From Magnetovibrio sp. (GTDB lineage: Bacteria > Pseudomonadota > Alphaproteobacteria > Rhodospirillales > Magnetovibrionaceae), in assembly GCA_028281525.1 (NCBI GenBank), contig JANQJR010000066.1:101439-165438 (forward strand): a stretch of 64,000 bases of DNA, in the 5' to 3' direction. Shown here one piece after another: positions 1-8,217 of the stretch. How positions within the stretch are numbered: the stretch's first letter is position 1; each line of letters opens with the position of its first letter. The notes beneath the pieces were generated by a model. That model worked only from the letters and a program-made list of their open reading frames with translations, made no database searches and had not been told where the DNA came from. Position numbers and translations under genes: made by a program.

Positions 1-955
1 GCGGGCAGACCCCCGGGGCTTGCTGAGCCTTCTGGTGCTTGACCGCGTAGATCACTGCATTGGCGTCGACGGTGTTGAGATTCAGATGGCGCACCAATTC
101 TTCCAGGTCTGCTTGTTCTTCGTCGCTGATCTCGCCGTCGGCCAAGGCGGCGTGAACCTTTTCTTCCAACATGGCGCGCCGTCGGTGGAGTGCATTGTCG
201 AAGCCCGAGGCCAAAATGCCGGCAGGCAACGCCACCATCCCTAAGCCGATGACCCCGATCATGGCGCCCAAGAACTTACCCCAAGGCGTGACCGGCACCA
301 CGTCGCCGAAGCCCACCGTGGTCATGGTGATGACCGCCCAGTACATGGCGGCGGGAATGGAGGAGAATTTGTCCGGCTGGGCCTCGTGCTCCGCGATGAA
401 GGCGAGGGATGAAGCTACGAACAACATCAACACCGAGACGAACATGGCCGCGCCGATGGTGCGCGATTCTTCGCGGAACACCTGAAACAACAAGGTCATG
501 GCGCTGGAATAGCGGCTCAGCTTGAAGATGCGCAACAAACGTAGCGCGCGCAGCACGCGCAGGTCGGCATCGATGAAGAAGCTGAGATAAAATGGCGCGA
601 TGGCGATCAGGTCGATCAATGCCATCCAACTGAGCATGTATTTGATGCGTCCCTTGATGGGATGGTTGTGCACGGGTTTCCACGGATTGTCGATCACCGA
701 CCACACGCGCGCGACGTATTCGATGGAAAAAACCGTCACGGAAAAGATTTCGAAATAATGGAAATAATCGCCTGCCGCGCGGTGGATGTCATCCACCGAT
801 TCCAGCACCACGGCGACGATGTTGAGCGTGATCAACACGATCAGGCCGATATCGACGTAGCGCGAAAGGGGGTCGTCCTTGCTGACCGTGAACAGCAAGG
901 CGGCGGTGCGCGCCCGTGCGCGGCGGTAGGGGCTCAGCGATTCCGTCCCGTCCAT
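1..955 (-). CDS. Voltage-gated potassium channel, 3' end outside the window
   Basis: Six-transmembrane inner-membrane K+ channel. Reading from the ATG at 955 gives 318 residues before the window ends, so the C-terminus is missing. S1 lies near residues 35-53. The voltage-sensor S4 is about 133-148 with regularly spaced arginines and a lysine (RVLRALRLLRIFKLSR). The pore loop carries the selectivity filter TTVGFGD at 212-218, with Phe in place of the more usual Tyr of GYGD. After S6 a charged cytoplasmic tail (about 258-318) resembles the acidic helical tails of bacterial Kv proteins. The gene converges on nothing visible and stands alone. Channel identity is secure; ion selectivity is inferred from the filter. 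Confidence 0.9.
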   Translation of the reverse strand, partial: MDGTESLSPYRRARARTAALLFTVSKDDPLSRYVDIGLIVLITLNIVAVVLESVDDIHRAAGDYFHYFEIFSVTVFSIEYVARVWSVIDNPWKPVHNHPIKGRIKYMLSWMALIDLIAIAPFYLSFFIDADLRVLRALRLLRIFKLSRYSSAMTLLFQVFREESRTIGAAMFVSVLMLFVASSLAFIAEHEAQPDKFSSIPAAMYWAVITMTTVGFGDVVPVTPWGKFLGAMIGVIGLGMVALPAGILASGFDNALHRRRAMLEEKVHAALADGEISDEEQADLEELVRHLNLNTVDANAVIYAVKHQKAQQAPGVCP

Positions 956-1002
956 GGACGCAGCATAACGCCAAAGGGGTTAAGCAAAAGCGAACGAAGC
1001 CG

Positions 1003-1389
1003 TTAGGGTTGCTTGAGCCGAAATCCGCCGGCTACGGCCAAAATCACCCACGCCGCCATCATCGCCATGCCGCCGATGGGCGCGGCGCCCTCAAGCGGGA
1101 TGGTTCCAAATTGGCCGAAGATGTAAAGCGTGCCGCAAAACAAAACAATGCCCGCCATGAAAAGCACGCCGGCCGCATGCAGCGCCTGTACAGTGCGACG
1201 GCTGGCTGCCGCGTGCATCATCAGGCCCGCGCCCAGCATCCCCAGCCCGTGCCACATCTGGTATTGCGAGGCCATCATGAACATGTCGTCATTGGCCAGG
1301 GCGTGCCAGCCGTAAGCGCCCGCCGCCACCGCGAGGCCCGCGTTGAAGCCGCCCAACAAAATCCATATGTTTTTGGGCCAGATGTTCAT
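1003..1389 (-). CDS. DUF423 family small membrane protein
   Basis: A 128-residue integral membrane protein of the DUF423 (YgdD-like) family, with four hydrophobic helices and the family-type N-terminal stretch GGFNAGLAVAAGAYGWHAL. Function is unknown in the family; it sits in the inner membrane. The reading frame stays open upstream to 1959, but that extension is low-complexity and antisense to the next gene. The ATG at 1389 is preceded by AAAGGAAGG, a good ribosome site, and gives the usual family length. It diverges from the diguanylate cyclase gene that starts at 1441, so the 51 bases between them must carry both promoters. Confidence 0.85.
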   Translation of the reverse strand: MNIWPKNIWILLGGFNAGLAVAAGAYGWHALANDDMFMMASQYQMWHGLGMLGAGLMMHAAASRRTVQALHAAGVLFMAGIVLFCGTLYIFGQFGTIPLEGAAPIGGMAMMAAWVILAVAGGFRLKQP

Positions 1390-1440
1390 GGTTTGCCTTC
1401 CTTTAACCGTATCTTGAGCGTTTAGGTGTAGCACCGTTAC

Positions 1441-2700
1441 ATGGTCTTGCGAAACGCCCTGTTCGTGTTGCTGTTTCCCATCTTGATGCTGCTTTCGGGC
1501 TTGGCGGTGCTGGCGGTGGGCCCGATGGCGGATCTGCCGGTGCCCATGGTGGTGTTGGCGGGCGCGGCGCCGTACGCACTGTGCCTGTTTGCAGGGCTGA
1601 CCGGGGCATGGTTCAAATGCCCCCGTGTGGTGCTGATGGCGGCGTTGGTGTTGGGTGCGCACTGGGTCGTGCAAACTTTCGTCGCCGGAACCAACATTTA
1701 TGCCCGCGAACCGGGGCTGACGGTTGTTTACGCAGCCGTGGCGGTGTTGTTTCCGCTCAACGCCTTGTTGTTCGCCATCAAGACGGATCGGGGCCTGCTG
1801 TCCCAAGGCATGATCGGGCGGGTGCTGCTGTTGGTGTTGCAGAGCGCAGCGCTGATCGTGGTGTGGGACGGCGGCGATTTGGCGCGTCAGGCGGTGGACG
1901 ATCTGACGCATGTACGCATTTTCGACAAGGATTTCGACGCCTGGACCTTGTTGCCGCAACCGGCCTTGATCTTGTTTTTACTGGCCTCCTTGGGGCTCTT
2001 AGCGCGCGCCGCCTACAGCGGCGGGGCGCTCGACGGCGGGCTGTTCGGCGCGGTGGCGGCATCCGGCTTGGCGCTGCACAGTGCGGGCGACGGGGCGCTT
2101 TCGGCGGCCTTATTCGCCTTGGCCGGGGTGGCGCTGCTGGTGTGCGTGGCGCAGGAAAGCTACCGGCTGGCGTTCCTGGACGAACTCACCGGGCTTCCCG
2201 GACGGCGCGCGCTGATGCACGATCTGAACGCGCAAAGCGGGGCCTATGCGGTGGCCATGCTGGACGTGGACCATTTCAAAAAGTTCAACGACACTTACGG
2301 CCACGATGTGGGCGATCAGGTGCTCAAGATGGTTGCCGGGCAGATGCTGCGCGTCAGCGGCGGGGGCCGGGCGTATCGTTACGGGGGCGAGGAGTTCACC
2401 GTGCTGTTCGCGCGCCGCGATGCGCGTCACGCGGTGGCGCATCTAGAAAAGCTGCGCGCCGCCATCGAAAATGCGTCGTTCAAGCTGCGCGCCGAGGACC
2501 GCCCGGACGTCAAGCCCACGGGCGTGAAGCCGCGCCAACTGGCGAAACGCAAAGCCGCCCATCAAGACACCGTCAGTGTCACCATTTCCATCGGGGTAAG
2601 TCAGCGCCAGGATGGAGAGGAGCCCGATGAGGCGCTTAAGGCTGCGGACCAAGCGCTGTATCGCGCCAAGGACGGCGGGCGCAACCGGGTGGCGGTTTGA
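1441..2700 (+). CDS. Membrane-anchored diguanylate cyclase (GGDEF domain)
   Basis: A 419-residue protein that should make cyclic di-GMP from two GTP. Residues 1-235 hold about six to seven hydrophobic helices with no recognised sensor domain. The GGDEF domain follows (about 240-419): metal and substrate motifs LDVDHFKKFNDTYGH, active-site GGEEF at 315-319, and the C-terminal motif ADQALYRAKDGGRN. No RxxD inhibitory site is seen ahead of GGEEF, so product feedback is probably absent. A basic, proline-containing insert of about 30 residues interrupts the domain just before the VTISIGVS strand, which is not standard. The N-terminal membrane part presumably receives the signal. Confidence 0.9.
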   Translation: MVLRNALFVLLFPILMLLSGLAVLAVGPMADLPVPMVVLAGAAPYALCLFAGLTGAWFKCPRVVLMAALVLGAHWVVQTFVAGTNIYAREPGLTVVYAAVAVLFPLNALLFAIKTDRGLLSQGMIGRVLLLVLQSAALIVVWDGGDLARQAVDDLTHVRIFDKDFDAWTLLPQPALILFLLASLGLLARAAYSGGALDGGLFGAVAASGLALHSAGDGALSAALFALAGVALLVCVAQESYRLAFLDELTGLPGRRALMHDLNAQSGAYAVAMLDVDHFKKFNDTYGHDVGDQVLKMVAGQMLRVSGGGRAYRYGGEEFTVLFARRDARHAVAHLEKLRAAIENASFKLRAEDRPDVKPTGVKPRQLAKRKAAHQDTVSVTISIGVSQRQDGEEPDEALKAADQALYRAKDGGRNRVAV

Positions 2701-3180
2701 TCGGAAATATTGCTGCATGTCCGTTCACTGGCGGCAACTCCCGTAGTCGGGAATTGCGAAAGAGAGATGAAAAGCTCAACATTCATTGCCTTATGAGCCG
2801 GGGGCGCGCTTCAATTTTTTCCGAATGCAATCGTTGGCAACCTGCTTGATGGTTCGAGGCGTCAGGCCAATAACCAAATACGGGGTGAGATTACGGCCTT
2901 CTCTTCGTGGGTGCTCGTCGCTGTCATCGTGACGGCGTTCCTTCTATGGAAAAAGCGCAAGCAGTGGAGCGTGGGGCTTTGTCGTTGGGGTGGTCTGTAG
3001 AATTGCATTCAGAGCTCAGACGTTAAACCTGCTCCAACAGGTGTCCACGGAGCCGTCCGAAGCTTTCCATTGATTTGCACAATGTAGATTTTTCGTATTT
3101 TGCGTCGCACCATTTCCACAACCTATTGCCGTACCTTGCATTAGCAAAATTGCATAAAAAAGCATTTTGAGGCGTTTAGA
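2701..3180. other. Gene-free AT-richer stretch with a short ORF remnant
   Basis: No credible complete gene. The half near 3040-3180 is clearly richer in A and T than the flanks and could hold the promoter of the structured RNA that follows, although I see no convincing -35/-10 pair. Plus-strand bases 2797-3000 form an open frame without an ATG. It ends in a hydrophobic segment followed by lysines (AFSSWVLVAVIVTAFLLWKK), like the membrane anchor of a lost gene. This could equally be chance. Confidence 0.4.
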
Positions 3181-4275
3181 CGGTGGAAATTATGTGCGCT
3201 AAATGTGGAAAAGAAACCGTTGTCCGGCCCCAGATGTGGTGGCACGATTTCCTCAGATCGACGGGGGATGTCGAGGGGAAATTCGGGGTCGGCCTTCGGG
3301 CTTTCTTGGCGAGTTTCCATCCAGGCATCGACCGCCGGTCGGGAGCTGACCGGCTCTTGGTTTCAGGCTCTAAGACCGCGCGCCTTCGGGCCCGCCCTCT
3401 GACCTGAATCAATCCGGCCATGCTTCCGCCGTACCGATCTGCTTTTGCGTCCCTTCGGGGATGCGCCGGTCACCAGCGAAAGCCCGGTTCTCAAGAGACT
3501 CGTTCTCTCAAGGACGGGGTGGGCCAAGGAAACCGGTGGCAGATACAAGCGGCAACCCCACCCAAGGAGGTTTTCGTGTCGTGAGATACGGGCCGTCTTG
3601 ACGGGGGAGGTCTTGACGTTTCGGCCCGCTGGCGGGTTTTGTGACGGTAGGACCAACCGGGACGCTCGGCTCAATGAAGGCGCTCTGGCTGACTGCATGT
3701 GGGTTTGCCGCCACGTTAAACAACGGTCGATGCGGAAAGCTGAAGTGGTGGAGAGCAAAGCGAACCAAGCCGCCTGGCCTTTCGGGCCGTGAACCGCGCC
3801 TCTCAGAGCTGCGGCTCCGACCCGGAAGACTGGACGGGGGCCGGCCTCCGGCTTTTCGGGTCATCCACACCTCGGTAAGGATGGATACGAAAAAACGGTC
3901 GCCTTGCCAAACGCGGCCCTTCGGGATCGCTGTCTGGGAAGGGGGGAACGGGCCAGCTGCCGCGCCTGACGGTCAACTCAGGTGTCCGGCCATCTGGTTG
4001 GGCCCGCGCCGGGGTTGGGCGCTGCGACCAAATCCAGCCAAGTGGGGGAAACTCCGCGCCTGATGGAAGAATTCGGGAGCGATCCGAGTGTTCGGCCAGC
4101 AGGTTTCGCCACGTGGATGCGACTGGGCCTTCGGGTTCAAATGGGTCTTCGGACTTGTGGCGCATCGGCGATGAGCGATGAGAACGGGAGAGAGCTACGG
4201 CTTTCTCCCGTTTCATTTGTGCGTTCCGGATTTTGAGTCCCCTGCGGTGCCGGCGCATGGTGCCCCCATGCGTGG
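3181..4275 (+). ncRNA. Candidate large structured non-coding RNA (about 1 kb)
   Basis: No reading frame here looks like protein: frames on both strands are short, overlap one another and are arginine/proline-rich. Instead the plus strand is full of compact hairpins, mostly with UNCG tetraloops closed by C-G. Examples are GCGTCCC-UUCG-GGGAUGC (3447-3464), GAGC-UGCG-GCUC (3806-3817), UUCG loops at 3291-3302, 3378-3395, 3913-3930, 4125-4138 and 4143-4156, GGCC-UUUCG-GGCC (3776-3788), and a 13-bp stem with a UACG loop (4183-4212). Others have different loops: GCCGGTC/GACCGGC (3334-3354), CGGGCCG/CGGCCCG (3589-3628), GCCGG/CCGGC (3840-3852) and CGCATGG/CCATGCG (4254-4272). G-U pairs in several stems and the consistent cUUCGg orientation indicate plus-strand transcription. 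RNase P, tmRNA and group II signature sequences are absent. The ends are approximate and the class is unknown; GOLLD-like giant RNAs are one option to test. Confidence 0.6.
4183..4212 (+). terminator. Perfect 13-bp hairpin with UACG loop, possible 3' end of the RNA
   Basis: AACGGGAGAGAGC pairs with GCUUUCUCCCGUU over 13 bp (one G-U) around a UACG tetraloop. It is followed by UCAUUUGUG, a weak U-rich tract. It could terminate the structured RNA or be its last internal stem, since another 7-bp hairpin follows at 4254-4272. Confidence 0.45.
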
Positions 4276-4371
4276 CTCTGGAATTTCCGTGACGCTTGCC
4301 CATATGAGAAAGAGTCGATTGTCGAAGGGATGCGCCAAGGGGGAACATAAGCCCATTCAGGGAGGTCGAGC

Positions 4372-4950
4372 ATGACACCCAAGGCCATATCGAACATCAT
4401 TGATGCCGTTTTGTCCTTTTGGTTCGGTGATCCCGAAGACCCCGGCTACGGCGAAAACCGGGAGGCCTGGTTTAAGAAAGACCCGGATTTCGACCGGGAA
4501 ATCGAAACCCGTTTTGGCGCACTGATCGCGGATGGGGCGGCGGGCCGTCTGGATTCCATGGCCGAAAGTCCGGAAGGTGCGGTGGCCCTGGTGATCATCC
4601 TCGATCAATTTCCACGCAATATTTATCGGGATGATGCCCGCGCCTTCGCCCAGGACGCCAAGGCTCGCGCCGTCGCGGAGCGGGCCATTGCGCGTGAGTT
4701 TGACGCCAGTCTCATGTCGGTGATGCGCAAGTTTTTATATCTGCCGTTTGAACACAGCGAAGATTTGGCCGATCAGGATTTGGCCTTGAAGCTGTTCGCG
4801 CCGTTGGGGGCGGAGGATTTGGAGTGGGCGGAGAAACACCGTGACATCATCGCCGAATTCGGCCGCTTCCCGCACCGCAACGCCGCGTTGGGGCGGGTGA
4901 GCACGCCGGAGGAAGAGGCCTTCTTGACCCGGCCCGGCTCGTCCTTTTAA
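4372..4950 (+). CDS. DUF924 family protein
   Basis: A 192-residue soluble all-helical protein of the DUF924 family, often described as TPR-like. It has the family features VLSFWFG near the N-terminus, the central ALVIILDQFPRNIYRDDARAF and the later FLYLPFEHSEDLADQD, and ends at the usual length. No biochemical role is established. The ATG at 4372 follows GGGAGGTCGAGC, an excellent ribosome site. It lies about 100 bases downstream of the structured RNA candidate on the same strand, so read-through is possible but unproven. Confidence 0.88.
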   Translation: MTPKAISNIIDAVLSFWFGDPEDPGYGENREAWFKKDPDFDREIETRFGALIADGAAGRLDSMAESPEGAVALVIILDQFPRNIYRDDARAFAQDAKARAVAERAIAREFDASLMSVMRKFLYLPFEHSEDLADQDLALKLFAPLGAEDLEWAEKHRDIIAEFGRFPHRNAALGRVSTPEEEAFLTRPGSSF

Positions 4951-5072
4951 CAAAAACTTCACATTCCAAACGGCGAATTCGTCCGTTTGTGCGATACCCT
5001 TCTCGCGTGTCGGGAGATAAAATGCCTCTTGGTTGAATGATGGGCGTCAGTCGACCAAATTGAGGGAAAACA

Positions 5073-5903
5073 ATGGCCAACTCTCAAAAGGCCAAGTCCA
5101 AAAACGCCAACGACAACGCCAAGACCACCGGTGCGAAAGCCGGGGTTAAACCTGCTCAAAAATCCACCAAATCGGTCTTGGAGGCCGAACTCAGTCCGCA
5201 TGAAAAGCTGTTGTGGTCCAGCCGTCCGGGCGCGTTCGCGTTCGCCATGGCGCACATGCGCGGGGTGTTCTGCGGCATGCCACTGATCATGCTGGCGCTG
5301 TTGTGGCAAGGTGTGGCCCTGAAGCTTTATGCTTTGCCTTATACCGGCGTGCTCACTTGGGTGTTCGCCGTGTTGGGCGTGGCCTTGACGGCGGTTCCAC
5401 TGGTGGCGCTGCTGCGCGGCAAAATTTACGTGTTTTACGCGCTGACGAGCAAACGTTTGATGATTTTGAGCCTATTCCCCAAACACGAGGTCAAGAGCTT
5501 CGCGTTTTCGTCGCTGGCGGGCGTGTACACCAAAGACATCAATTTCGGCAAGGGCACCTTGGTGATCGAAGCTTCGGGTGCGCACACCGCGAACCCGCTG
5601 AAAGCCCATGCTGCGTTTTACGGTATTGACCAAGTGCGCAAGATTGAGGATGCCGTCAACATGATCCTCAATTCAAAAGCCGCGCGCCAGGCCGGAGCGC
5701 AGCGGGCCCGTATTCAACAGCTTCAGCAGCCGCAAACCGGCCGACAGTCCGCAGTCCCGAAGGCGGCGGACCAACCGTCTTTCGTGCCGTCCGCGTCGCC
5801 GTCCACGTCGTCGAACCCCAGTCCATCAAACTCCAGTCCCCCAAGTCATGGCGTCGCCCAGCCCGTAGCGTCTCAGGGTGCGCCGGTCTTGGCGGGGGAA
5901 TGA
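5073..5903 (+). CDS. Membrane protein with bacterial PH-like domain and disordered tails
   Basis: A 276-residue protein. Residues 1-45 are Lys/Ala/Asn-rich and probably disordered. Two hydrophobic helices lie near 60-82 and 88-114. Next comes a beta-rich domain (about 115-190) with YALTSKRLMIL and the LAGVYTKDINFGKGTLVIEA strands, typical of bacterial PH-like domains that follow a membrane hairpin. The last 75 residues are Gln/Pro/Ser-rich. It probably faces the cytoplasm from the inner membrane. No enzymatic motif is seen and the neighbours give no functional clue. The ATG at 5073 follows TTGAGGGAAAACA. Confidence 0.6.
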   Translation: MANSQKAKSKNANDNAKTTGAKAGVKPAQKSTKSVLEAELSPHEKLLWSSRPGAFAFAMAHMRGVFCGMPLIMLALLWQGVALKLYALPYTGVLTWVFAVLGVALTAVPLVALLRGKIYVFYALTSKRLMILSLFPKHEVKSFAFSSLAGVYTKDINFGKGTLVIEASGAHTANPLKAHAAFYGIDQVRKIEDAVNMILNSKAARQAGAQRARIQQLQQPQTGRQSAVPKAADQPSFVPSASPSTSSNPSPSNSSPPSHGVAQPVASQGAPVLAGE

Positions 5904-5951
5904 ATCAGTCGGCTTAATTTCCTCCCCCCCCCCTCCCATCTGGGATGGATG

Positions 5952-6004
5952 GGAAACCGCTTTCGGCCCCTTGTTTTTTGACGGGGGCCTGGAGGCGGTT
6001 TTCC
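5952..6004 (+). terminator. Nested hairpin downstream of the PH-domain gene
   Basis: GGAAACCGC (5952-5960) pairs with GCGGTTTTCC (5995-6004, one bulge), enclosing GGCCCC/GGGGCC (5965-5970 with 5984-5989) around a T-rich loop. It probably ends transcription of the upstream gene. The U-run after the stem is poor, so efficiency is uncertain. Confidence 0.45.
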
Positions 6005-6066
6005 GTTGAGGCTCCATTATCGGTTGCTATGATTGCGAACCAGAAATGTTTTGCATAGGAGGGCGC

Positions 6067-6357
6067 ATGAGCCAAGAAGCGGATCAAGAGGCGGAGAAGA
6101 AGCCAATTCCGGAATCGACCATAACGACCCTTAAGATCATTGGCGGGTCCGCCTTTCTTTCCATGTTGGGTGTGGCTGTATTGTTGTGGTTTCTCATCCC
6201 TGAGGTGCTTGCAGATTCACCATTTATTCTTCCGGGGATCGTCGTTGTGGCGTTTATGGATTTAGGCGTGTTCTGGTATATGGTCCGCCAACAGCGAAAA
6301 CATAACGCAAGCCTGTCGCCGGAGCCGGTCTCGGCTGTGCAACGGACAAGCCGTTAG
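6067..6357 (+). CDS. Small two-helix membrane protein, unknown
   Basis: A 96-residue protein I do not recognise. An acidic N-terminus (SQEADQEAEKK) is followed by two hydrophobic helices (about 26-46 and 53-75) separated by a short loop, then a polar tail. Both ends are therefore predicted on the cytoplasmic side. The start at 6067 is chosen because AGGAGGGCGC stands directly ahead of it; an ATG at 6046 in the same frame would place that ribosome site inside the gene. It stands alone, converging with the DUF1178 gene. Confidence 0.65.
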   Translation: MSQEADQEAEKKPIPESTITTLKIIGGSAFLSMLGVAVLLWFLIPEVLADSPFILPGIVVVAFMDLGVFWYMVRQQRKHNASLSPEPVSAVQRTSR

Positions 6358-6436
6358 CCCACTTAAGGCCTTCATCGCGCATGCACCGCAGCTTATTGCC
6401 GGGGGTATGGCTCCTAAAGAAAAGGAGCTAGCAAGC

Positions 6437-6673
6437 TCAGGCTTTCAGGCCACAAGCCCCGTTGGCGCAACCGCCCATCGCCGGGCAGGCGGGGATGTCG
6501 GGTGCGGTCTGGCCGCTGACATTGGGGGCCGACAAGCCTTTAACCAAATTCTTCGAGCCGCAGGTCGGGCACTTCAGCTTCTTGGCTTTGAGCTGCGCCA
6601 TGCAGTCGTCGTAGTTGTCGAAGCTTTCCGCGAATTCGTGGTCCTTATCGCAGATCAGGGTGTAGGTGATCAT
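6437..6673 (-). CDS. DUF1178 family zinc-ribbon protein (short form)
   Basis: A 78-residue protein with the DUF1178 opening MITYTLICDKDHEF and the ribbon motif CPTCGS near residues 35-40. The first Cys plus this CxxC suggest a structural zinc site. It is shorter than many family members and ends in a cysteine-containing tail (CPAMGGCANGACG) that could add metal ligands. The role is unknown. It lies 97 bases downstream of gltD on the same strand and might be read through from gltBD. The ATG is preceded by AGAAATAGGATCCAGAG. Confidence 0.8.
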   Translation of the reverse strand: MITYTLICDKDHEFAESFDNYDDCMAQLKAKKLKCPTCGSKNLVKGLSAPNVSGQTAPDIPACPAMGGCANGACGLKA

Positions 6674-6770
6674 CTCTGGATCCTATTTCTAGTCCATTGA
6701 AATCAAATAATTGCTGCGCAGCATTTTTGCAGCATAACCTGCTCATGTTACGCAGCATTGGGTGCAGCAT

Positions 6771-8198
6771 TTAGCGTGGCAATTCGGTCGAACCCATCAA
6801 GAACTCGTCCACCGCACGCGCAGCTTGGCGGCCTTCGCGGATCGCCCAGACGACCAGCGATTGGCCGCGGCGCATGTCGCCGGCGGCGAAGACCTTGTCG
6901 ATGGAGGTCTGGTAGTCGTCCGTGTTGGCTTGCACGTTGCCGCGGGCGTCCTTGTCCACGCCCAATTCATCCAACATGCCTTCGTGCACCGGGTGCACGA
7001 AACCCATGGCGAGGAACGCGCGTTCGCAGGGAATTTCGAACTCGGAACCCGCGATTTCCTGCGGGCCTTTGTCCGTCCATTCGACCCGCACGCACTTGGC
7101 GGCCTTGAGGTTGCCGTCCGCGTTGCCGACGAATTCCTTGGTCATCACGTTCCAGTCGCGCGCGCAGCCTTCTTCGTGGCTGGTCGAGGTGCGCAATTTC
7201 AGCGGCCAGTCGGGCCAGGTGGTGAGCTTTTCTTCCTTTTCGGGCGGTTTCGGCATGATTTCGATCTGGGTGATCGAGGCCGCTCCCTGGCGCGCCGAGG
7301 TGCCGACACAGTCAGACCCCGTGTCGCCGCCGCCGATGACCAGCACGTTCCTGTCCGTGGCGAGGATGTCGCCGACGTTGATCAACTCGCCCCCGTTGCG
7401 ACGGTTTTGCTGGGTCAGGAACTCCATGGCGAAGTGCACGCCGTTGAGCTCGCGCCCCGGCACCGGCAGATCGCGCGGTTTTTCCGAGCCGCCGGTGAGC
7501 ACCACGGCGTCATAGGTATCCAAAAGGTCCTTGGCGGAAATATCGACGCCGATCAGCGTGTTGGGGCGGAAATCCACGCCCTCGGTCTGCATCTGGCCCA
7601 AGCGGCGGTCGATGATGGACTTTTCGAGTTTGAAGTCGGGAATGCCGTAACGCAAAAGCCCGCCAGCATGCGCGTTCTTTTCATAAAGCGAAACCTTGTG
7701 GCCCGCGCGCGCCAACTGCTGCGCGGCGGCCATGCCGGCCGGGCCCGCGCCGATCACGGCGACCTTCTTGTCGGTGTGGTGCTTGGCGATCTTAGGGATA
7801 ACCCAGCCTTCTTCCCAGCCCTGATCGATGATGGCGCATTCGATGGTCTTGATGGTCACCGGCTTGTCGTCCAAGTTCAACGTGCACGACGCTTCGCAGG
7901 GTGCGGGACAGATGCGGCCCGTGAATTCCGGGAAGTTGTTGGTCGAGTGCAGGACCTCCAAGGCTTCGCGCATGTCGCCGCGGTATGTCAGGTCGTTCCA
8001 TTCCGGGATGATGTTCATCACCGGGCAGCCCTGGTGGCAGTAGGGAATGCCGCAGTCCATGCAGCGCGCACCCTGCTCTTTCAGCGCATCTTCCTTGAGC
8101 GGAATGATGAACTCTTCGTAGTGGTCCACGCGGTCCTTGACCGGCGCATAAGCGCGGTCGTGGCGGTCGATTTCCAAAAATCCGGTTGGCTTACCCAT
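6771..8198 (-). CDS. gltD: Glutamate synthase (NADPH) small subunit
   Basis: A 475-residue beta subunit of glutamate synthase. It oxidises NADPH and passes electrons to GltB, which makes two glutamates from glutamine and 2-oxoglutarate. The N-terminal iron-sulfur domain has [14 protein letters not shown] and CPAPCEASC. The FAD-binding motif is [18 protein letters not shown] (about 150) and the NADPH-binding motif [11 protein letters not shown] (about 290). The family-typical closing motif [16 protein letters not shown] is present. It starts 19 bases after the gltB stop, so the two are one operon. Length is normal. Confidence 0.97.
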   Translation of the reverse strand: MGKPTGFLEIDRHDRAYAPVKDRVDHYEEFIIPLKEDALKEQGARCMDCGIPYCHQGCPVMNIIPEWNDLTYRGDMREALEVLHSTNNFPEFTGRICPAPCEASCTLNLDDKPVTIKTIECAIIDQGWEEGWVIPKIAKHHTDKKVAVIGAGPAGMAAAQQLARAGHKVSLYEKNAHAGGLLRYGIPDFKLEKSIIDRRLGQMQTEGVDFRPNTLIGVDISAKDLLDTYDAVVLTGGSEKPRDLPVPGRELNGVHFAMEFLTQQNRRNGGELINVGDILATDRNVLVIGGGDTGSDCVGTSARQGAASITQIEIMPKPPEKEEKLTTWPDWPLKLRTSTSHEEGCARDWNVMTKEFVGNADGNLKAAKCVRVEWTDKGPQEIAGSEFEIPCERAFLAMGFVHPVHEGMLDELGVDKDARGNVQANTDDYQTSIDKVFAAGDMRRGQSLVVWAIREGRQAARAVDEFLMGSTELPR

Positions 8199-8217
8199 AT
8201 CTCAAATCCTCTCCGCC

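Noticed and set aside
4226..4252. tRNA-like 3' end (GGATTTTGAGTCCCC) that could be an integration scar
   Set aside because: The stem is only three pairs long, no tRNA body is present and there is no integrase.
3181..4275. RNase P RNA, tmRNA or group II intron as the identity of the structured RNA
   Set aside because: I could not find the RNase P core GAGGAAAGTC, tmRNA ends or tag frame, or a group II domain V.
3445..4378. Several overlapping frames of 80-190 codons on both strands in the structured RNA region
   Set aside because: They overlap each other, contain the UUCG hairpins, are Arg/Pro-rich and have no ribosome sites or known motifs.
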